A stretch of DNA of 64,000 nucleotides, taken from assembly GCF_026212465.1 (NCBI RefSeq), contig NC_080059.1, forward strand, positions 11,214,311 to 11,278,310, read 5' to 3'. Below are positions 22,141 through 34,450 of the stretch, one piece after another (position 1 is the stretch's first letter; every line of letters begins with the position of its first letter). The stretch comes from Amaranthus tricolor (taxonomy: Eukaryota > Streptophyta > Magnoliopsida > Caryophyllales > Amaranthaceae). Under the pieces are notes generated by a model. That model was not told where the DNA came from. It ran no database searches and worked only from the letters and a program-made list of their open reading frames with translations. The position numbers were made by a program, and so were the translations under genes.

Positions 22141-22649
22141 TGTGAGATTAGGATTAACTTTGCTTTAAGGTAAATTTTGGTTAAATTCTTATTAATTCAT
22201 TCAATAAAACTAGGGTGTGAAAATTGAATTAATAAGGTCTAAATCTAATAGTTAATCAACAGAGTGAGAGTTTGAGATTAAAAAGATCTTATTCAATCAC
22301 ATAATTAATCCGACATTAGACATTATTGACAGAAGTCTGATCATACAAGAATTTAGGGGTTCCCCCACACCCTAGGCCACTTCATCACATATCTTTTAGA
22401 CCAATTTTCACGGCATTTTTATTTTGTTGGATTAAAACCAATCATTTATTTTTCCCTTTAAGCAGTAGAATTAATAGAGATTATCAAGTATTTTATTCTA
22501 ACTTTTTTGTGTTCAGACTGCAGTTACACGTTTTAAATTTTACATCAAAGTTGTTTTAACTAGCAATATTATAGCAAGTGTTTTTAAAATTTGTAATATG
22601 TTAAGCAAGCCTTTTCACTTCCTTTTGCAAGATATTTAGTAGGTTTTTT
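22141..22649. other. AT-rich intergenic stretch, nothing recognised
   Basis: No coding frame, inverted repeat or structural RNA gene was seen. Confidence 0.4.
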
Positions 22650-22945
22650 TTTTACTCTTTACAATTGGTGTTTTATAGTATTAAAATAGGAGTTTTCAGT
22701 ACCTTTATTTTGCTAGATAATAAGTAGGTAATAGCAATAGTAGGTATCTATTAGTATTAAAGAAGGAGTTTTTGGTATCTTTATTTTGCAAGATAATAAT
22801 AAGTACATATTTTGAGTACTTATAACTGCTGTTTTACCGTATTATAATGAGATTTTTAGTACCTTTATTTTGGAAGATAATAAGTATGTATTTTAACTAT
22901 ATATAATAAGTGTTTTATGTATAAATATAGGAGTTTTCATTGCAA
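22650..22945. repeat. Diverged tandem repeat, about 85-bp unit, nearly four copies
   Basis: Each unit contains TTTTAGTACCTTTATTTTG, a following AGATAATAAGTA, and then TTTTATAGTATTA leading to the next GGAGTTTT. Copies begin near 22668, 22745, 22830 and 22905; the last is partial. Confidence 0.8.
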
Positions 22946-23398
22946 ATAATTTTATTTTCATCATCAAAATCTCGTTAATAGATGAAATGTATAAATCCAA
23001 ATACAAATATTAACCTTTGACAAAAATTAATAAAATATTCAATAAGAATCGAAAGTTATATACCTTCGATTTTGTTTGTTGTGTTTTTTATTGTTCTTGA
23101 GATGTAATCATATTAAATTCAAGCATCAATCTTTCATTATATTCCCCCCTTCATAATTTGATTAGTTTTTTCATTAATTTGATGTGTTTACGTGCGTACT
23201 TTCTATGTAAATTAGGACAAGATATCAATATTTTTCATTGAGAACTGTTTTACCAATAGTTCTGCATGAGATATGGTTTTTGTTTTCCTGAAATTCACTT
23301 GCAACAATTTGTTTCCGTTATTTAATTTTTTTTCTTTTTAAAACTTTATTAGGTTGCTCGTGAGGATCCTTTTTTAGAAAGATAGTTTCTCAAGAAAC

Positions 23399-23401
<3 letters not shown>

Positions 23402-23482
<81 letters not shown>
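23402..23482. repeat. (AT)n microsatellite, about 81 bp
   Basis: An uninterrupted run of alternating A and T. Confidence 0.98.
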
Positions 23483-23487
<5 letters not shown>

Positions 23488-23875
23488 CCCGCTTAACTGA
23501 AAGTCTGAAATCGATTATGACTTGATTTGATTCAAAATAACCTGCATATTAAATGAGATTGTTAAGTTATTAACATACGTACAAATTGAATACAACTCAA
23601 TCTAAAATATTTTATTCAAAAACTGTCTGAACATCCAAATATACAACTCTATCCATTATTGACATTGTAGTTTCACGCCAATAAAGACTGAGTAGATAAG
23701 AGTAGTCTTATGAGATCCAATTGATTGGTTGGATATCTAGGTCTTTTGGCTATAAAGCATGCCACGTGTAATAAAGGTTGTTGCTTATTAGATATATAGC
23801 TAAACCTCTTCCCTTACTAAATCCTTCTTTCTCCTTGTACTTGTATTTATGGGTGTTTAAAATAGATAAAGAAAA

Positions 23876-24312
23876 GTGTTACAAAGTACCTAATAAAAAA
23901 TAATTTCTAAAAAGTATCTAATAAAAAAGATTTTGTTAAAAAATATCTAATAAAATTTTTTTTCTTTTCTAAGAGTACCAATCAACGTTTTCCTTCCGTT
24001 AACCGTTAAATATAACGGTTGATTGGTCAAAATTAAAAATTCTTCTTCCTCATCTTTAATTTATTTTCCAATTCAATTTCCTCACAATCTTCTTCCTCTA
24101 CTTTTTACTCAAAATCGTGATTAAATTGAAAAAAATTGAAGATGAGGAAAAAGAATTTTTTATTTGACCAGTCAATCGTTATATTTGACGATCAACTAAA
24201 GGAAAACGTTACTTGATACAAATTTTGTTAGGTATTTTTTGGCAAAACTTTTATTATTAGGTACTTTTTGAAAAAAAAATTTATTAGGTATTTTTTGACA
24301 ATTTTTTCAAAA
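23876..24312. repeat. Inverted-repeat element with internally repeated arms
   Basis: The left arm has three copies of AAGTACCTAATAAAA-like sequence; the right arm has three copies of the inverse, TTTATTAGGTACTTTTTG. Further in, CAATCAACGTTTTCC pairs with GGAAAACGTTACTTGA, and AACGGTTGATTGGTCAAA pairs with TTTGACCAGTCAATCGTT. The segment can fold into a long hairpin. No target duplication was identified; probably a non-autonomous DNA transposon. Confidence 0.65.
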
Positions 24313-25480
24313 TAGATTGATAATTTGAAATTTACCCGACCTTATAATCGAATCTAATTTACCGGACTTTAAAAACGATTTACAAATATGTAAAAATTAA
24401 TATGTATGCAAAACTCGATTTTAAACCGATCCATGAAAATCAAAATCAGTCCCATTATCGGAATAACTTATTCATATTAGATGAGTGGGCCCAACTGACA
24501 CTTAATAACACATGACTTGTCTTGAAGAAGACTATTTTCTGCCATTAGCCGGGATTGACGTGGCATTCTCAAAGCCAGAATTAAATTAATGCCAATTATT
24601 CTTTTGGTCAGAAATCAGAATAGATAGGAGTACTACTAGATATTGCCCTACTATATTTTATTGAATGAAAACAACCATGATTGTGATTTTCTTTCTGTTC
24701 TATTCTTTTTATTTTCTTATAATTATAATGATCATATCCCACTAGTTAAGTAGTACCTAAAAGTAAAAAAATGATCAAAACAAATCTGAACTTTTTTCTT
24801 TTCAATCTATCTAAAATTAAGGAACTTTTAATCAACTATTACATGTGATGATGAACTATTAAGATAATCACAAAAAGCAAATGATATATCATGTTTCTTT
24901 ATAAAATAAGTCATAATTATGTGCATATATTTCAAATATTAGTTAAGATTAAATATCATGTCATCTTTTAGCCAATAAATAAGTTTCATTTGACAAACTC
25001 TCTTTATTTGTGATATTTGAAAATTTTCAAACTTTTTAATATAATGTATGATGTTTAGGCTCGAGTTTGGTTTGTTTTAAAGAATTTTAGGTTGTTTATC
25101 TTTTCGAGAGCTTTTGTTATATTTTGATGTCTATTTTGGGTTAGTGTGTTTAATTTTTGGAAATCAAAGTTATATTAATAAAACATATTTTGTTTCATCT
25201 TGAGGTTGTTAATATTAAAGCTGAATAACCACATAACCAATTAATTGGGTGATTCGACTCATAAATTAGACTAAGAACCTGATTACGCCAAGCGGGTCAG
25301 ATTTTTTCCACACCTATAAACATATTTTTTGGACTCACATTCGACCAGGCACGCCCGTATGATAGATTTACTCCTAGTACAATAGTTGGTAATAATAAAG
25401 GTGGGTACATGCAATGCAAGCTAAGAATTTATATTGTCCACAAAAGAAAGCCCCCACCATATATTAATAATAGTTATTCA
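24313..25480. other. AT-rich intergenic stretch upstream of RPT2
   Basis: No protein frame or repeat with clear ends was seen. The distal promoter of the RPT2 gene probably lies toward its right end. Confidence 0.4.
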
Positions 25481-25623
25481 AGTTGCATAAAAGTAGAGTG
25501 ACCTCCTTTGGTTCCTCCAACATTAAACCAAACTGCTCTAGTCCCAACTCAATTCTTTGTTAACTTTTCCTACTCTTAATTGCATGCAAGCACAACTCAA
25601 TCAAATACTCTAATCTTGTCCAA
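25480..25623 (+). other. Candidate non-coding first exon (5' leader) of RPT2
   Basis: The stretch is more C-rich than its surroundings (TTCCTCCAACATTAAACC and CAAGCACAACTCAATCAAAT) and ends in CAAG before GTTAAC, a possible splice donor at 25624. A good acceptor, TAATTTACAG, lies at 26805-26814, 25 bases upstream of the RPT2 ATG. This would make a 1.2-kb intron in the leader. The transcript start is not visible; this is inference. Confidence 0.4.
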
Positions 25624-26312
25624 GGTTAACTACACTCCTTTTTATTGATCTTTTACTATATTTATGTTCTTGCAATGCTCTTTTAATTATCTTCTTTGGA
25701 TTCATTTTCCTTATTTATGCATTTGTAATTATGTATTTAAATCTTAGACTTATTAGGTAATGGATCAATAAGTCTCTTACAAGTAATTGTGGATTATTTT
25801 TAGAACCTCAATTTAATTGATCTTTGTTTGGATTGATTTTTGATGCATATATATTTCATTTAGTTTGGTGTTCTTTTTGTAAATTCTAAGGAAACTAAGA
25901 TTTAAGTAGCTTTCATTAAAAAAAAAAAAAAAAAGATTTAAGTAGCTTTATGTTTACCAATTAGGAATATTTGAGTAGAGGCAATGGAATATTGTATTGG
26001 CATTCCAAGGATCTTGTAAAGTTATCTAAAAGTTTGCATTTTCTTGTGCTTGTTTTTCGGTGTTAATGGATAATTTTTTTTATCTTTCTCCATAAGTGAA
26101 TTTAATTAGTTAAAGGTGAATGAGTTGAAAAATAAGAAAATAAAAAAAGTGGATTAAAAAACTTGTTAAGACGTAGAGATAGTATAAGTTTATAAATGAG
26201 ATTAAAAAAGAGAGTAGCCATTACCAAAAAGAAGGAAAAAGTGCAAAATTAATGGGTCAAACTAAAATAAAAAGAAGTGTAAATTAAGAAGTAATGAAAA
26301 GGAAAGTATATA

Positions 26313-26566
26313 CTCCCTCGAATCCACTAGTAATATCCTATTTGCTTTTTAGATGCTATTCATCTATTATTCTTAATTTGTATTTTATTATTAATCTATA
26401 AAACATAGTCAATTGAAATCATGTTTGATTCATCTCAATGCAAAGATTATTCATATCAATTTTCTATAATTTTAAATTATGTACAATTAAAAATATTAAG
26501 GATTTAATAAGTACATTAGATAGAGTATATAAAAGCAAATGAGACATTAATAGTGAATTGAGGGAG
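26313..26566. mobile_element. Stowaway MITE (Tc1/mariner type)
   Basis: CTCCCTCGAATCCACTAGTA at the left and its imperfect inverse (TAGTGAATTGAGGGAG) at the right, with similarity reaching about 38 bp inward, are flanked by TA at 26311-26312 and 26567-26568. It is 254 bp long and has no coding capacity. It lies within the supposed leader intron of RPT2. Confidence 0.88.
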
Positions 26567-26839
26567 TATTATGAAAAATTTTAATGTGTTTATCACTTCT
26601 TGATAAACTCACTAATATTAATTAACACCATAATGCCTCTATTAGGGCAATAGATCTTGAAATTCAATGTTTTTTTATACTCTGACGTTACGTTAGAATA
26701 ATCTAAGAGGGTAGAAGGAGGGGATTGATCTTCTTTTTACAACTTACACTACATATTTCCAACGTCTAATGAGTAGTCGTAATATGAATTAATGTGTTTA
26801 ATTATAATTTACAGGCAATTTAAAAAGCAGTGAAACAAA

Positions 26840-29800
26840 ATGATGAATACAGCATCAAGCTTGAACCCTCGACGACGCTCTCTTGCTATGGAAAGATCTG
26901 GCAATCTTGCTATGGAAAGGACTGGCCAATGGTTAGGATTATGGAATTCCCACTTTTTTTTTCATTTTTCTCAATTTCAATTTTTTTTTTTTTTAAAAAA
27001 AAGAGTGAGTTTAACTCAATGGGCTATGACTTATGAATGATGACAGGGTATTCTCTCAGGATATTCCCACTGATATCATTGTAGAAGTTGGAGAAGCTAC
27101 TTTTTCCCTTCATAAGGTACCCAAATCTGAAATCTCTTTCTTTTCCCCTTCTTACAATGTTTCTCTATTTTAGATATTCTTTATTCTCTATACACATGTT
27201 GTATGATACTAATTCCATGTAAAAGCCGAGCAAAAATACACAATAATTTCTATATCTATTTATTATTTTTTTTCATTATAGTGATCTCTTATAACCTTAA
27301 ATAATCATTTATAATTTTAAAATAATTACTTATATTTTTGGAGTAATCACTTGTAACCTTAATATGATCACTTATAAACTAATTACATAAACTCCTCTCA
27401 TAATAAACATCTCGTACTATACTTGTTGAAATATAAGGGCCCAAAAATAAGAAATTAAGTTGTATAAAAATTAATGTAAATTATTAATTGAGGCACATAA
27501 GTTTAGGAACCGTTGTGCTATAGGACATGTTGCATGTGTCCAGATTTACCTAGTACCTAATCTTAATTCCTCTTTTAAATTAATTAATCATAATAATCTT
27601 AACTTTATAGCAGACCTAGAGTGAATAATACATACACCTTTGCTATATTTAAGATAAGTTAATCCACTTTGAGTGAATCCAGAATCAAGTTAATTTGACA
27701 AAATGATAGAGAAGAAAAAGGATTAGCCACTTTATTTATCAATCACTTTTATTGTGTGCTTTATTTTTAATCTATAAGTTAAAATATAACCCAGTGGCCT
27801 CTTGTTTGATTCATCTTATTGTAAATTTTATTTATATTAATTTTGTATAAATTTTACTCAAGCACAATTAAATATATTTAAGATTGAAAACGTGTATTGG
27901 TAAACATGTCAAAACCAAATGGGACATTCTAAATGTATAAGAGTGAGTATAATATAAGAGATGGTAAAATCGTGGTGTGGGTATCCCCTCCTCTGTATTC
28001 ATACTCATCACCTAGCGAATATATGTGAAGTAACCAACTCAACTAAAAGTTTAATAATAAGCCTTTTTGGGCTAGAAGTGTGTATTCAGCACAAACACTC
28101 CCTCATACCTGGTGCTGAATATGGTTGAAATGTGAACTCATGATCTTTTGTCACGCTAACTCTGATACCATGTAAATGAATTAACCAAATCAACCAAAGT
28201 AATTTAAGCTGATGGTTAAGGTTCTATGGTCGAGTTAGTGCACACCGAAACTTATTATATTCATGTTTGTGTAATTTTGTATGGCATCGATCAGTTCATG
28301 CTAGTGGCAAAGAGCAACTACATAAGGAGATTAATACTCGAGTCCAAGGAATCCGATCTAGCCAAAATCGACCTGTCGGACATCCCTGGTGGAGCTGAAA
28401 TATTTGAGAAGGCCGCAAAATTCTGCTACGGAGTAAACTTTGAGATAACAGTTCATAATGTAGTAGCTTTGCGATGTGCAGCAGAGTATCTACAGATGAC
28501 TGACAAGTTTTGTGACAACAATCTTGCTAGTCGCACAGAGGATTTCCTGTCTCAAGTAGCCTTGACTAATCTATCTGGTGCTGTCATTGTTTTGAAGACT
28601 TGTGAAGCTCTTCTTCCTTTTTCACTCGAACTCAATATTGTTCAGAGAAGTGTTGACGTCATCAGCGTTAAGGTTTGTTATTACTTCCTAGATAATTCGT
28701 AAAATAGAATGTCTAGAATGTTTTAGAAATATAACGCATTAGTATAGAAACTCGTGCAATACACGAATCAAAATCACGGGTTTAAATGATCTATTTCACC
28801 CTACATTTCAGGTGGATTATTTAAAATTTTATGTATAATAATTAGAAGGTTCTGTGTTGAATTTGTTAGAGTATAATATATCCTAGGGCCTTAACCATCA
28901 ATTTAAGCTTTTGGTTGAGCTGGTTCCTTAACATGGTATAGAGTTAGAAATGAAGGCACATTTATAATGTATGCTATAAGGGATGAATGAATGTCACAAT
29001 AAGTAAAGTTTATTGGTCAAAGTAGAAAATATGGAACTTAAAGGTTTATTGTTCGAATATTCATAAAAACTAACGGTCAATTTGATTATCGATACAAAAT
29101 GGTAATAATAAAACTGATTTTTCATTTAATGCATCATGTCATTCCCATGTAGTAAACTTTGATCATAAAAAAGTTTTTTATTCATAATTTTCCATTACTA
29201 CCTAATACTATATTTTTAAATGGTAATGCATTAGAATAAATTTTGTGAAAAAAATAAGATCATTGAAGGTGAGCAAGCATGTTAAAAGATATTTCTACTA
29301 AAATTACATTAACTTTCCATTATCATTCCCATCATTTAATACCGCCTACTAAACATGCCAAATATAACCTAAAGAGAGGCTCTCGTGTGAGGGCTGTTTA
29401 AGATCGTTTTGTTTGATCGAAGAGAAAATTATAGGAGTTATTTGTATTGTTGCATAACAGTTATAGCAGAAGCTTAGAAATTGTATTTCTTTATAAATGT
29501 GCTTTTAGGAAATACTTCACATGTGACAAAATCTTATATCGATAAAATAGTAGATTGTAGACTTGCATATATATTGGGTGAGCTAATCTTCCTACTACCA
29601 TATGGTTTTGGGAAACAATGAACCTCACCAAGTGTATGCGCAGGTTAATATTCATGACCCGTGGGTTTGTGGGCCCGAGACCACGGTTGTTCCGTGTCCA
29701 CACGAATGGGCCACGGTGAGATTATGTAACGAATTGTCACGGCCTAATATTACTTACACTGTTGTATTGGTTTGTGTAAAATTCAGGCATGCAGTGAAGC

Positions 29801-31435
29801 TACATTTCCTAGCCGTAACCCTCCAAACTGGTGGACGGACGAGCTATCCATCCTCGACATAGCTTCCTTCCAGAAAGTCATTACAGCCATGAAGTCGCGT
29901 GGGGCCAAGACTCTATCCGTGGCCAGCGCGATCATCACATATGCTGAACGATCCCTAAGAGATTTAGTTCGCGATCACTCAGGAAACGGAATCAAATCCT
30001 TCGATTCTGCCCACTCTGAACTAAGAATCCGACAAAGAGATGTTCTAGAATCTATCATAGCTATCTTACCCTCTGAGAAAGCTGCATTCCCTATAAACTT
30101 CTTGTGTTCTCTTCTTAGATGTGCAATATTCCTAAAAGCATCGACGAGCTGCAAGAACGAGCTCGAGAAGAGGATTTCTGCAATCTTAGAACATGTCACG
30201 GTTGATGATCTTTTGGTTTTGTCTTTCACTTATGATGGGGAAAGTCTATTTGATCTTGAGAGTGTAAGAAGGGTAATATCAGGATTTGTTAGTAAGGAAA
30301 AGAGTGTGGATGTTTTCAATGGAGGTAACTTTAGGGAGGTTTGCTCTGTTGCTATGCATAGAGTTGCTAAGACTGTTGATACTTATCTTAGTGAGATTGC
30401 TACTTATGCTGCACTAAGTATATCCAAGTTCAATGGGATTGCTAATCTTGTTCCTAAGGATGCTAGGAGGACTGATGATGATCTCTATAGAGCAATTGAT
30501 ATCTATTTGAAGGTTAGTATCCTTGGATTATAATGCCAAAAGCTAGAGTTGTTCATTTGGGTTGTCGGGTTAATTTTAGATTAGGTGTTTCAGGTCAGTT
30601 TAAAAACAGGTTTTGTGTCAACGTTGGGTTTTCATGATTTTAAAGTCATATTGAAGTCGGGATATAGTTGGCTCAGTTACAAGGACGGGTTAATATTGAA
30701 TTATCAAGTCTGTTTTGAACAACTTTACCAACAACCATTGCAACATGTCAGTTTAATTAATGCTAACAATTATGAGTGTGTTTGATAAATGAGTTTTTAG
30801 TTGATCAAACAGTTGAAAACTTGATTTTTTGCTTCTACTTAGTTTTGGTTTTGGTTTTTTCAACAATTTTTTGTCTAGTAACAACCGACTTAAATACATG
30901 ACTTATCTTGTTTTGATTGAGTATAACACTTCATGTTCTCATGCAGACTCATCCAAATCTAGACGAGATTGAAAGAGAGAAAGTATGCAGTTCAATGGAC
31001 CCATTAAAACTCTCGTACGAAGCTCGAGTACACGCCTCTCAAAATAAGCGACTCCCAGTCCAAATTGTGTTACACGCCCTCTACTATGATCAACTAAAAC
31101 TCAGAAGTGGGGCCAATGAAAATAGCTTACCAGAAGCAGTAACAACAAGAGGTCAAGTAAATGCTGATGTGTCCTTAGTAAAAGAGAATGAGGCCTTAAG
31201 ATCTGAACTTATGAAGATGAAGATGTACATTACTGATTTACATAAAAATAATCAAGCAACTACATCCACTAAAACTAGCTCAAGTTCTAGTATGCCTAAG
31301 AAAACATTTTTCTCTTCAATGTCCAAGACATTAGGTAAGTTAAACCCTTTTAAACATGGGTCTAAGGATACTTCACATTTGGATGATGGAGTTGATCTTA
31401 CTAAGCCTAGGAGAAGAAGGTTCTCAATTTCTTAA
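26840..31435 (+). CDS. RPT2: RPT2-like BTB-NPH3 phototropism protein
   Basis: Five exons (26840-26931, 27047-27116, 28295-28672, 29787-30512, 30947-31435) join with GT-AG borders into 584 residues; Arabidopsis RPT2 has 593. RPT2 works with phototropins and NPH3 at the plasma membrane in phototropism and leaf positioning, acting as a photoreceptor partner. Seen: TGQW-VFSQDIPTDIIVEVGEATFSLHKFMLVAKSNY opening the BTB domain (about 32-130), NPH3 domain (about 195-475; NWWTDELSILD, RDLVRDHSG, FPINFLCSLLRCA, LDEIEREKVCSSMDPLKLS, RLPVQIVLHALYYDQL), a coiled-coil (about 495-525) and the C-terminal tail TKPRRRRFSIS. Ser 582, third from the end, matches the position known to be phosphorylated by phot1 in RPT2/NPH3 proteins. 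The next in-frame ATGs (Met 2, 17 and 25) could also start; Met 1 is chosen as the first. Confidence 0.95.
28026..28225. repeat. Dispersed repeat copy in RPT2 intron 2
   Basis: Contains AACCAACTCAACTAAAAGTT, GGGCTAGAAGTGTGTATTC, GAACTCATGATCTTTTGTCA and TTAAGCTGATGGTTAAGG, the same order of blocks as the repeat at 8570-8850. Confidence 0.6.
28866..28945. repeat. Dispersed repeat copy, inverted, in RPT2 intron 3
   Basis: Read on the minus strand it gives TACCATGTTAAGGAACCAGC, then AAAAGCTTAAATTGATGGTT, the same module as at 8768-8850. Confidence 0.6.
29060..29370. repeat. MITE-like element in RPT2 intron 3, second copy of the CYP73-intron family
   Basis: The inverse complement shares blocks with 10545-10872 (GGTATTAAATGATGGGAATG; AAGTTAATGTAATTTTAG followed by ATATCTTTT; AAATTTATTCTAATGCATTACCAT). 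The copies differ at many bases, so both are old. Confidence 0.6.
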
Positions 31436-31466
31436 GGAGATTTATTTATTATTGCTATTATTGTTG

Positions 31467-31469
<3 letters not shown>

Positions 31470-31531
<62 letters not shown>
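31470..31531. repeat. (ATT)n microsatellite in the RPT2 3' untranslated region
   Basis: About twenty ATT units begin 35 bases after the stop codon, so the array is probably transcribed with RPT2. Confidence 0.95.
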
Positions 31532-31532
<1 letters not shown>

Positions 31533-31539
31533 GTGGTAT

Positions 31540-33463
31540 AATTACATTAATTAGTGACTAGTTACTATATATATGTAATACTCCTATATAATCAACATTT
31601 TAGTTTGGATTTGTTTGTAAAATTAAATTAAGTGTAGGTGTGAATTGTAATTGATGTTAAGTTGTTTTTGTTAAGCTGTAATCCCTCTTAGTGGAGTGAA
31701 ATGCTATGATTTGTGTTTGATATATGTTACTTCTTGTGTATAGTTTTGTTGGGTGATTGAATGTAGACTTGATATATACTCCCATTATTCTTTAAATTAA
31801 TTTCTTCCCTTTAATGTTTTTTCTTGTCTTGTGTATAGATGGATAAATGATTGCCTTCAATGTTTTCCCCTCTTTTTTATTTTAGGCCTTTGCATGAATA
31901 CAAATATTGCAAAAAACTTGAAGTGGCGGATTTATTATGTGACAGTATTAATAGACTGGCTAAACTCAAATATTAAAAATATCAAAAAAAAAATCAATTC
32001 AAACCTAAAAGTGATCAATTATATATAAAGTGATCAATTACAATATTAGAGTGGACAACTTTAACTTGATAATTAACAAGTTTACAAATAATCAGTTACA
32101 ACCTTAGAGTAAACATTTTAAAGCTTAATTATATGCAAAATTATAAAGCATCACTTGTAGAGTGATCAATTGAAACTTATAATCTTAAACGAGTTCATTA
32201 TAACCTTAAGACAAATTCTTTATCAAGATCGTTTAGCTGTGAGACAATTTAATATGAACTGACCTAATTTTAATTTGTTAAAAAAAATTTAAAAAATATT
32301 ATTTTTTGAAAATTTTATATGGTAGCAACGAAGTTTGGCGAAACACGAGTGATAGCAATTTTTTATGATTTTTTCCACATGGTAGCCACAAGGTTTCAAA
32401 TTTATAAAAACCATAACAAATTTCGTTTAAAAGTTGAATAAACCGTTAACTTTTATTATTTTTTCAGATTACTAGTTGTGGGCGCAGCGCCTCAATTTAT
32501 ACTATTAAATTCTATAATGCTATTTTATACACGTCTATTAACAATAATACGAATAAAAATATTATAATATCAATATATTGGAAAGATAGTCAATTTGCCA
32601 AGTCTTGTGTCTTGGGACTTGAGAGCTCGTGCTCTTTCCCTTGCCTACATATTGCTTACAAACCTATATTAACCACTGGGATCTCTTGTTCTTCCATACC
32701 TTTTGCTATTTTTGGTGGGTTTGGAGGGATGTGAAAGTATCTATGTATAGCATTTTCATGACCTATTGAGTTTTGACATTGAAACTCTTGAATTTACGGG
32801 CCACTATAATCTGATCAAATTGGCAACTGGAGAACTATTTATAGAGCTTAAGCCGTTTTGGGTATGATTATATTGTACATTTGTAGATCCTAAACTAACA
32901 TGATTATGATTCAAAACTCAAATTTACCTATTAGATTTTTCAGACGTGTATGTTTTTATGTGATGAGAGCTTATTCCAACTTGTTTCAACTTCTAGTACA
33001 ACCAAATTGTACACTTTAAAGTAATATTTCTGTCGTATACTCGTATTATTAATATTGCATCTTTCTTCCGGAAAAGTTTTCACATTAAAGAGAGAAGCGT
33101 TTTATTTATGATTGCACTATTTTTCTCAAACAATTTTCATATTTAATAGAAAAGCAGTGCAAGTATCAAAGTCTCTATAAAAGCTGGAATGCTTACATAT
33201 CTAACATTAATGGGCGTAAATAAATAGCGAGTAAAAAATTGATTGTAAACAAAAATGAAAGGAAATAAAATCTCCTCCTAAAGTTAAAAAAAATGTTGCA
33301 AATCTTCATCTATGAACATTTAGCTTTGGGACAAACATTATAGTATCTCTAAAAATTAAAAGCAAATTAGCAAAATACTGCCATCCTATAGGAAACAGAT
33401 CAGTTTCTTATCTATGAAAAAAAAACTGGAGACTGACCAATTGCACATGTTATCTAGTAAACT
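31540..33463. other. Intergenic stretch after RPT2
   Basis: No gene seen. 32285-32460 holds a GGTAGCAACGAAGTTTGGCG / GGTAGCCACAAGGTTTCAAA near-duplicate, probably a decayed repeat. Only one short frame (65 codons at 31831-32028) occurs. Confidence 0.4.
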
Positions 33464-34135
33464 CTACCTGCACACCAGTGACACAACTCCCCTTCTAGCA
33501 ACCTGAGCCTGCAAAGTGAGCAATGACAAGGGGCATTAATATACAAAATAGTGAAAAATAACAATACTAAAACCCATCTTTTAGGAACAAGGCTTTGATG
33601 ATGGTGTTGAGTGAAGCATAATGATACATTATCCAAATATACGACAACGCCAAAGCTTTAATTCCAACACCTTACCAGCGTATCAGTCATCATTTAAATA
33701 ACAGGGAAAAAGAAAGAAAAGATGGCATGGAAGTTTGAAGATCTTGAGCATGCACAAAATTCAGCATAAATGGAAAGGCTAACCTTTGCTCGCATTGCTA
33801 CAGCACGACCACCTTCAACCCTAAGTGATGCGCTCTTTTCCAAAAAGAAGGGAAATCAATTATGTGATTTTTCCAAAAAATAACACAAAATATAAGGAGA
33901 GATTGACAAAATATCATGTGGTTAAAAACCTTGATTCTTGCGTCTAGAGATTTAAACATTGTTGCATTCTTTAGCATATCTAATATGATAATAAACCTGA
34001 AATGAACATATCACAATCAACGACACAATATAAAAGTACAAGTACACAACACCCTTAAGGATAATAATGATTGTTATTCACCTGACTCTACTGTCTTGAA
34101 TGAATACATGCTCTAGTTTGAGAGATTTTTTCATC
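33464..34135 (-). pseudogene. SmD3 spliceosomal protein gene fragment, introns retained
   Basis: Four minus-strand segments with splice-like borders, 34135-34082, 33996-33930, 33834-33784 and 33508-33464, join in phase. They read KLEHVFIQDSRVRF, then LDMLKNATMFKSLDARIK, then SLRVEGGRAVAMRAK, then AQVARRGVV up to a TAG stop. This is the Sm2 motif and RG-rich tail of SmD3, a core protein of spliceosomal snRNPs. The N-terminal exon(s) with the Sm1 motif were not found upstream. Changes at normally fixed positions (GSKVRF reads DSRVRF; PDMLK reads LDMLK; the GRGRG tail is lost) indicate relaxed selection. Retained introns rule out a retrocopy; it is a truncated segmental duplicate. The third exon acceptor is uncertain. 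Confidence 0.8.
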
Positions 34136-34284
34136 CTGCATACCGAATGAGAATATTTTATAACTTTCTCTCTCTTCAATAACCTCATCCCTCCTTTCAT
34201 CATCTATGCTCAACCATCATCCATGACGCTACCTCCATTATCAATCCCATTTCCGCCTTTCCACCACCTCTCACCGCTGTCATG

Positions 34285-34450
34285 ATCCACCCTTACCGGG
34301 ATCGAGGAACGATTTGGGTCGTGGAACGGGGTCGGTGTCGAAATTTACCAGTATAAAATTTTTTGGGTGGGAACGAAATGTTTTGGGTTGAGTTTTTTCT
34401 TTTGGTATGCGGATCGAGGTAGGAATCGGGATCGATTGCCCGATTCCTTT
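34285..34450. repeat. Decayed repeat with GGATCGAGG motifs
   Basis: GGGATCGAGGAACGATTTGG at the left is echoed by GGATCGAGGTAGGAATCGGG at the right, followed by CCCGATTCC. It resembles the GC-rich ends of non-autonomous hAT elements, but no clear termini or target duplication was found. Confidence 0.35.

Noticed and set aside
31356..31541. Leu-rich plus-strand frame at the end of RPT2
   Set aside because: Overlaps the RPT2 stop in another frame and consists of translated (ATT)n.
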